Source: Pseudanabaena mucicola FACHB-723
GTDB lineage: Bacteria > Cyanobacteriota > Cyanobacteriia > Pseudanabaenales > Pseudanabaenaceae
Length of the DNA: 64,000 bases
NCBI RefSeq assembly: GCF_014696385.1
Contig: NZ_JACJQB010000002.1
Coordinates: 124,001 to 188,000 of the forward strand
Direction of reading: 5' to 3'
Both the position numbers and the translations under genes were made by a program. The notes under the pieces were generated by a model. It was not told where the DNA came from and made no database searches. It worked only from the letters and a program-made list of their open reading frames with translations. Below are positions 63,281 to 64,000 of the stretch, piece by piece; within the stretch, counting starts at the first letter, position 1, and each line of letters starts with the position of its first letter.

Positions 63281-63925
63281 ATGATTGCGATCACTACACC
63301 CCAAAACAAACAAAAGTTGGCAGATGGCAAACCTAAATTAACCTTTGACCAGTTTTTAAAAATATATCCAGAATATGGACATTTTGAACTGATCGATGGT
63401 GAGGTAGTTGAGATTTGTGAAATGGCATTTACACGCAATCATGATGATGTTGGTGAATTCATTGATAGACGCTTTTATCGAGAGGTGGAACGTTTGTCTC
63501 TCAATTATGTAATTAAAAGAGCTATTCCCATCAGAACTATTGACCAACAAGGCAATGAACGCGGACGGATACCTGATTTAAGCGTAATTGATGCAACTAT
63601 TTGGCGATCTAATCGTGGTGACTATAGGGGTTTACGCGAAACAATTCAGCTAGCTGTTGAAGTCATTTCTACAAATTGGGAGGATGATTATATTGACAAG
63701 TTTGAGGAATATGAACGGATTGGTATTCCCGAATATTGGATTGTCGATTATTTAGCGATCGCAAGCCGTGAGTTTCTTGGTAACCCTAAAATACCGACTG
63801 TGTTTGTTAATTTACTAGATGAAAATGGCAAATATCAAACAACTAAATTTACAGGAGATGACAAAATTATTTCACAGACTTTTCCTGAACTAGACCTAAC
63901 TGCTGCTCAAATTCTGAACATTTAG
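63281..63925 (+). CDS. Uma2-family PD-(D/E)XK nuclease-like protein
   Basis: A 214-residue protein of the Uma2 (DUF820) group. FDQFLKIYPEYGHFELIDGEVVEIC, GRIPDLSVIDATIW and LAVEVISTNWEDDYIDKFEEYERIGIPEYWIVDY give the Glu, Asp and E-V-x-K pattern (Asp in PDLSVI, Glu and Lys in VEVIS...DKFEEY). Uma2 proteins are expanded in cyanobacteria, with unclear function. It is inserted between ureA and ureB, in the same direction, with GGAGG before the ATG. Confidence 0.87.
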   Translation: MIAITTPQNKQKLADGKPKLTFDQFLKIYPEYGHFELIDGEVVEICEMAFTRNHDDVGEFIDRRFYREVERLSLNYVIKRAIPIRTIDQQGNERGRIPDLSVIDATIWRSNRGDYRGLRETIQLAVEVISTNWEDDYIDKFEEYERIGIPEYWIVDYLAIASREFLGNPKIPTVFVNLLDENGKYQTTKFTGDDKIISQTFPELDLTAAQILNI

Positions 63926-63980
63926 GATGTATAGCTGCATCCCAATTAAATAAAAATCAAATAAAAATGGAGATAAGTCT

Positions 63981-64000
63981 ATGATTGTTGGTGAAATCAT
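63981..64000 (+). CDS. ureB: Start of urease beta subunit UreB, cut by window end
   Basis: ATG 63981 followed by MIVGEI matches the UreB N-terminus (MIPGEI). GGAG lies about 11 bases upstream. Only six codons are in the window; the position after ureA and Uma2 supports the call. Confidence 0.78.

Noticed and set aside
1-64000. CRISPR array
   Set aside because: No regularly spaced direct repeat with unique spacers was seen; the repeats found are dispersed palindromes.

Overview
The window is chromosomal DNA of a cyanobacterium. It carries psaD, psbO, petG, a high-light-inducible protein gene, vipp1, the fused panC/cmk gene, and families seen mainly in cyanobacteria (DUF3531, DUF4359, Uma2, DUF29). 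The octamer GCGATCGC (HIP1) is scattered throughout. The DNA is moderately AT-rich. A filamentous, Pseudanabaena-like genome is my guess, but nothing here proves the genus.

Layout. 1-4.6 kb: a partial flavoprotein divergent from a CBS/PAS histidine kinase, then a coiled-coil protein. 4.6-11 kb: a long gene-poor stretch, rlpA, panC/cmk and an lptA-lptB-lptF/G group for outer-membrane lipid export. 11-20.5 kb: a GAF protein with a degenerate HPt domain, the divergent smtB/smtA zinc module, a CysQ-like phosphatase, obg, an SH3 protein, hisZ and a BlaI/M56 pair. 20.6-31 kb: sufS, dprA, lepA, infB and a transketolase/phosphoketolase-like gene. 31-41 kb: a tRNA with CAT anticodon, vipp1, a decayed DUF2442 gene, a DUF29 gene, a large lipoprotein, trpC, hli, psaD, an RNase H-fold protein, a hydrolase and an LCP protein. 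41-56 kb: gloA, an SGNH protein, petG, psbO, an S9 peptidase, comEC, an Rpn-type nuclease, an ABC1 kinase, a PP2C phosphatase, recR, tRNA-Phe and an FKBP. 56.7-64 kb: urea uptake (urtABCDE) running into urease genes (ureD, ureA, a Uma2 nuclease, start of ureB).

The genes are mostly housekeeping. The least explained signal lies between them: more than twenty long, nearly perfect palindromes, usually just after stop codons. Many share an apex of the form GC-nnA-GC. A separate group of four or five copies forms a MITE-like dispersed repeat with conserved outer ends. Several proteins keep a fold but have lost its catalytic residues: the flavoprotein, the HPt domain and the ComEC metallo-beta-lactamase-like domain.

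Four small features lie outside the larger open frames and were read directly: smtA, petG, the hli gene and the DUF2442 pseudogene.
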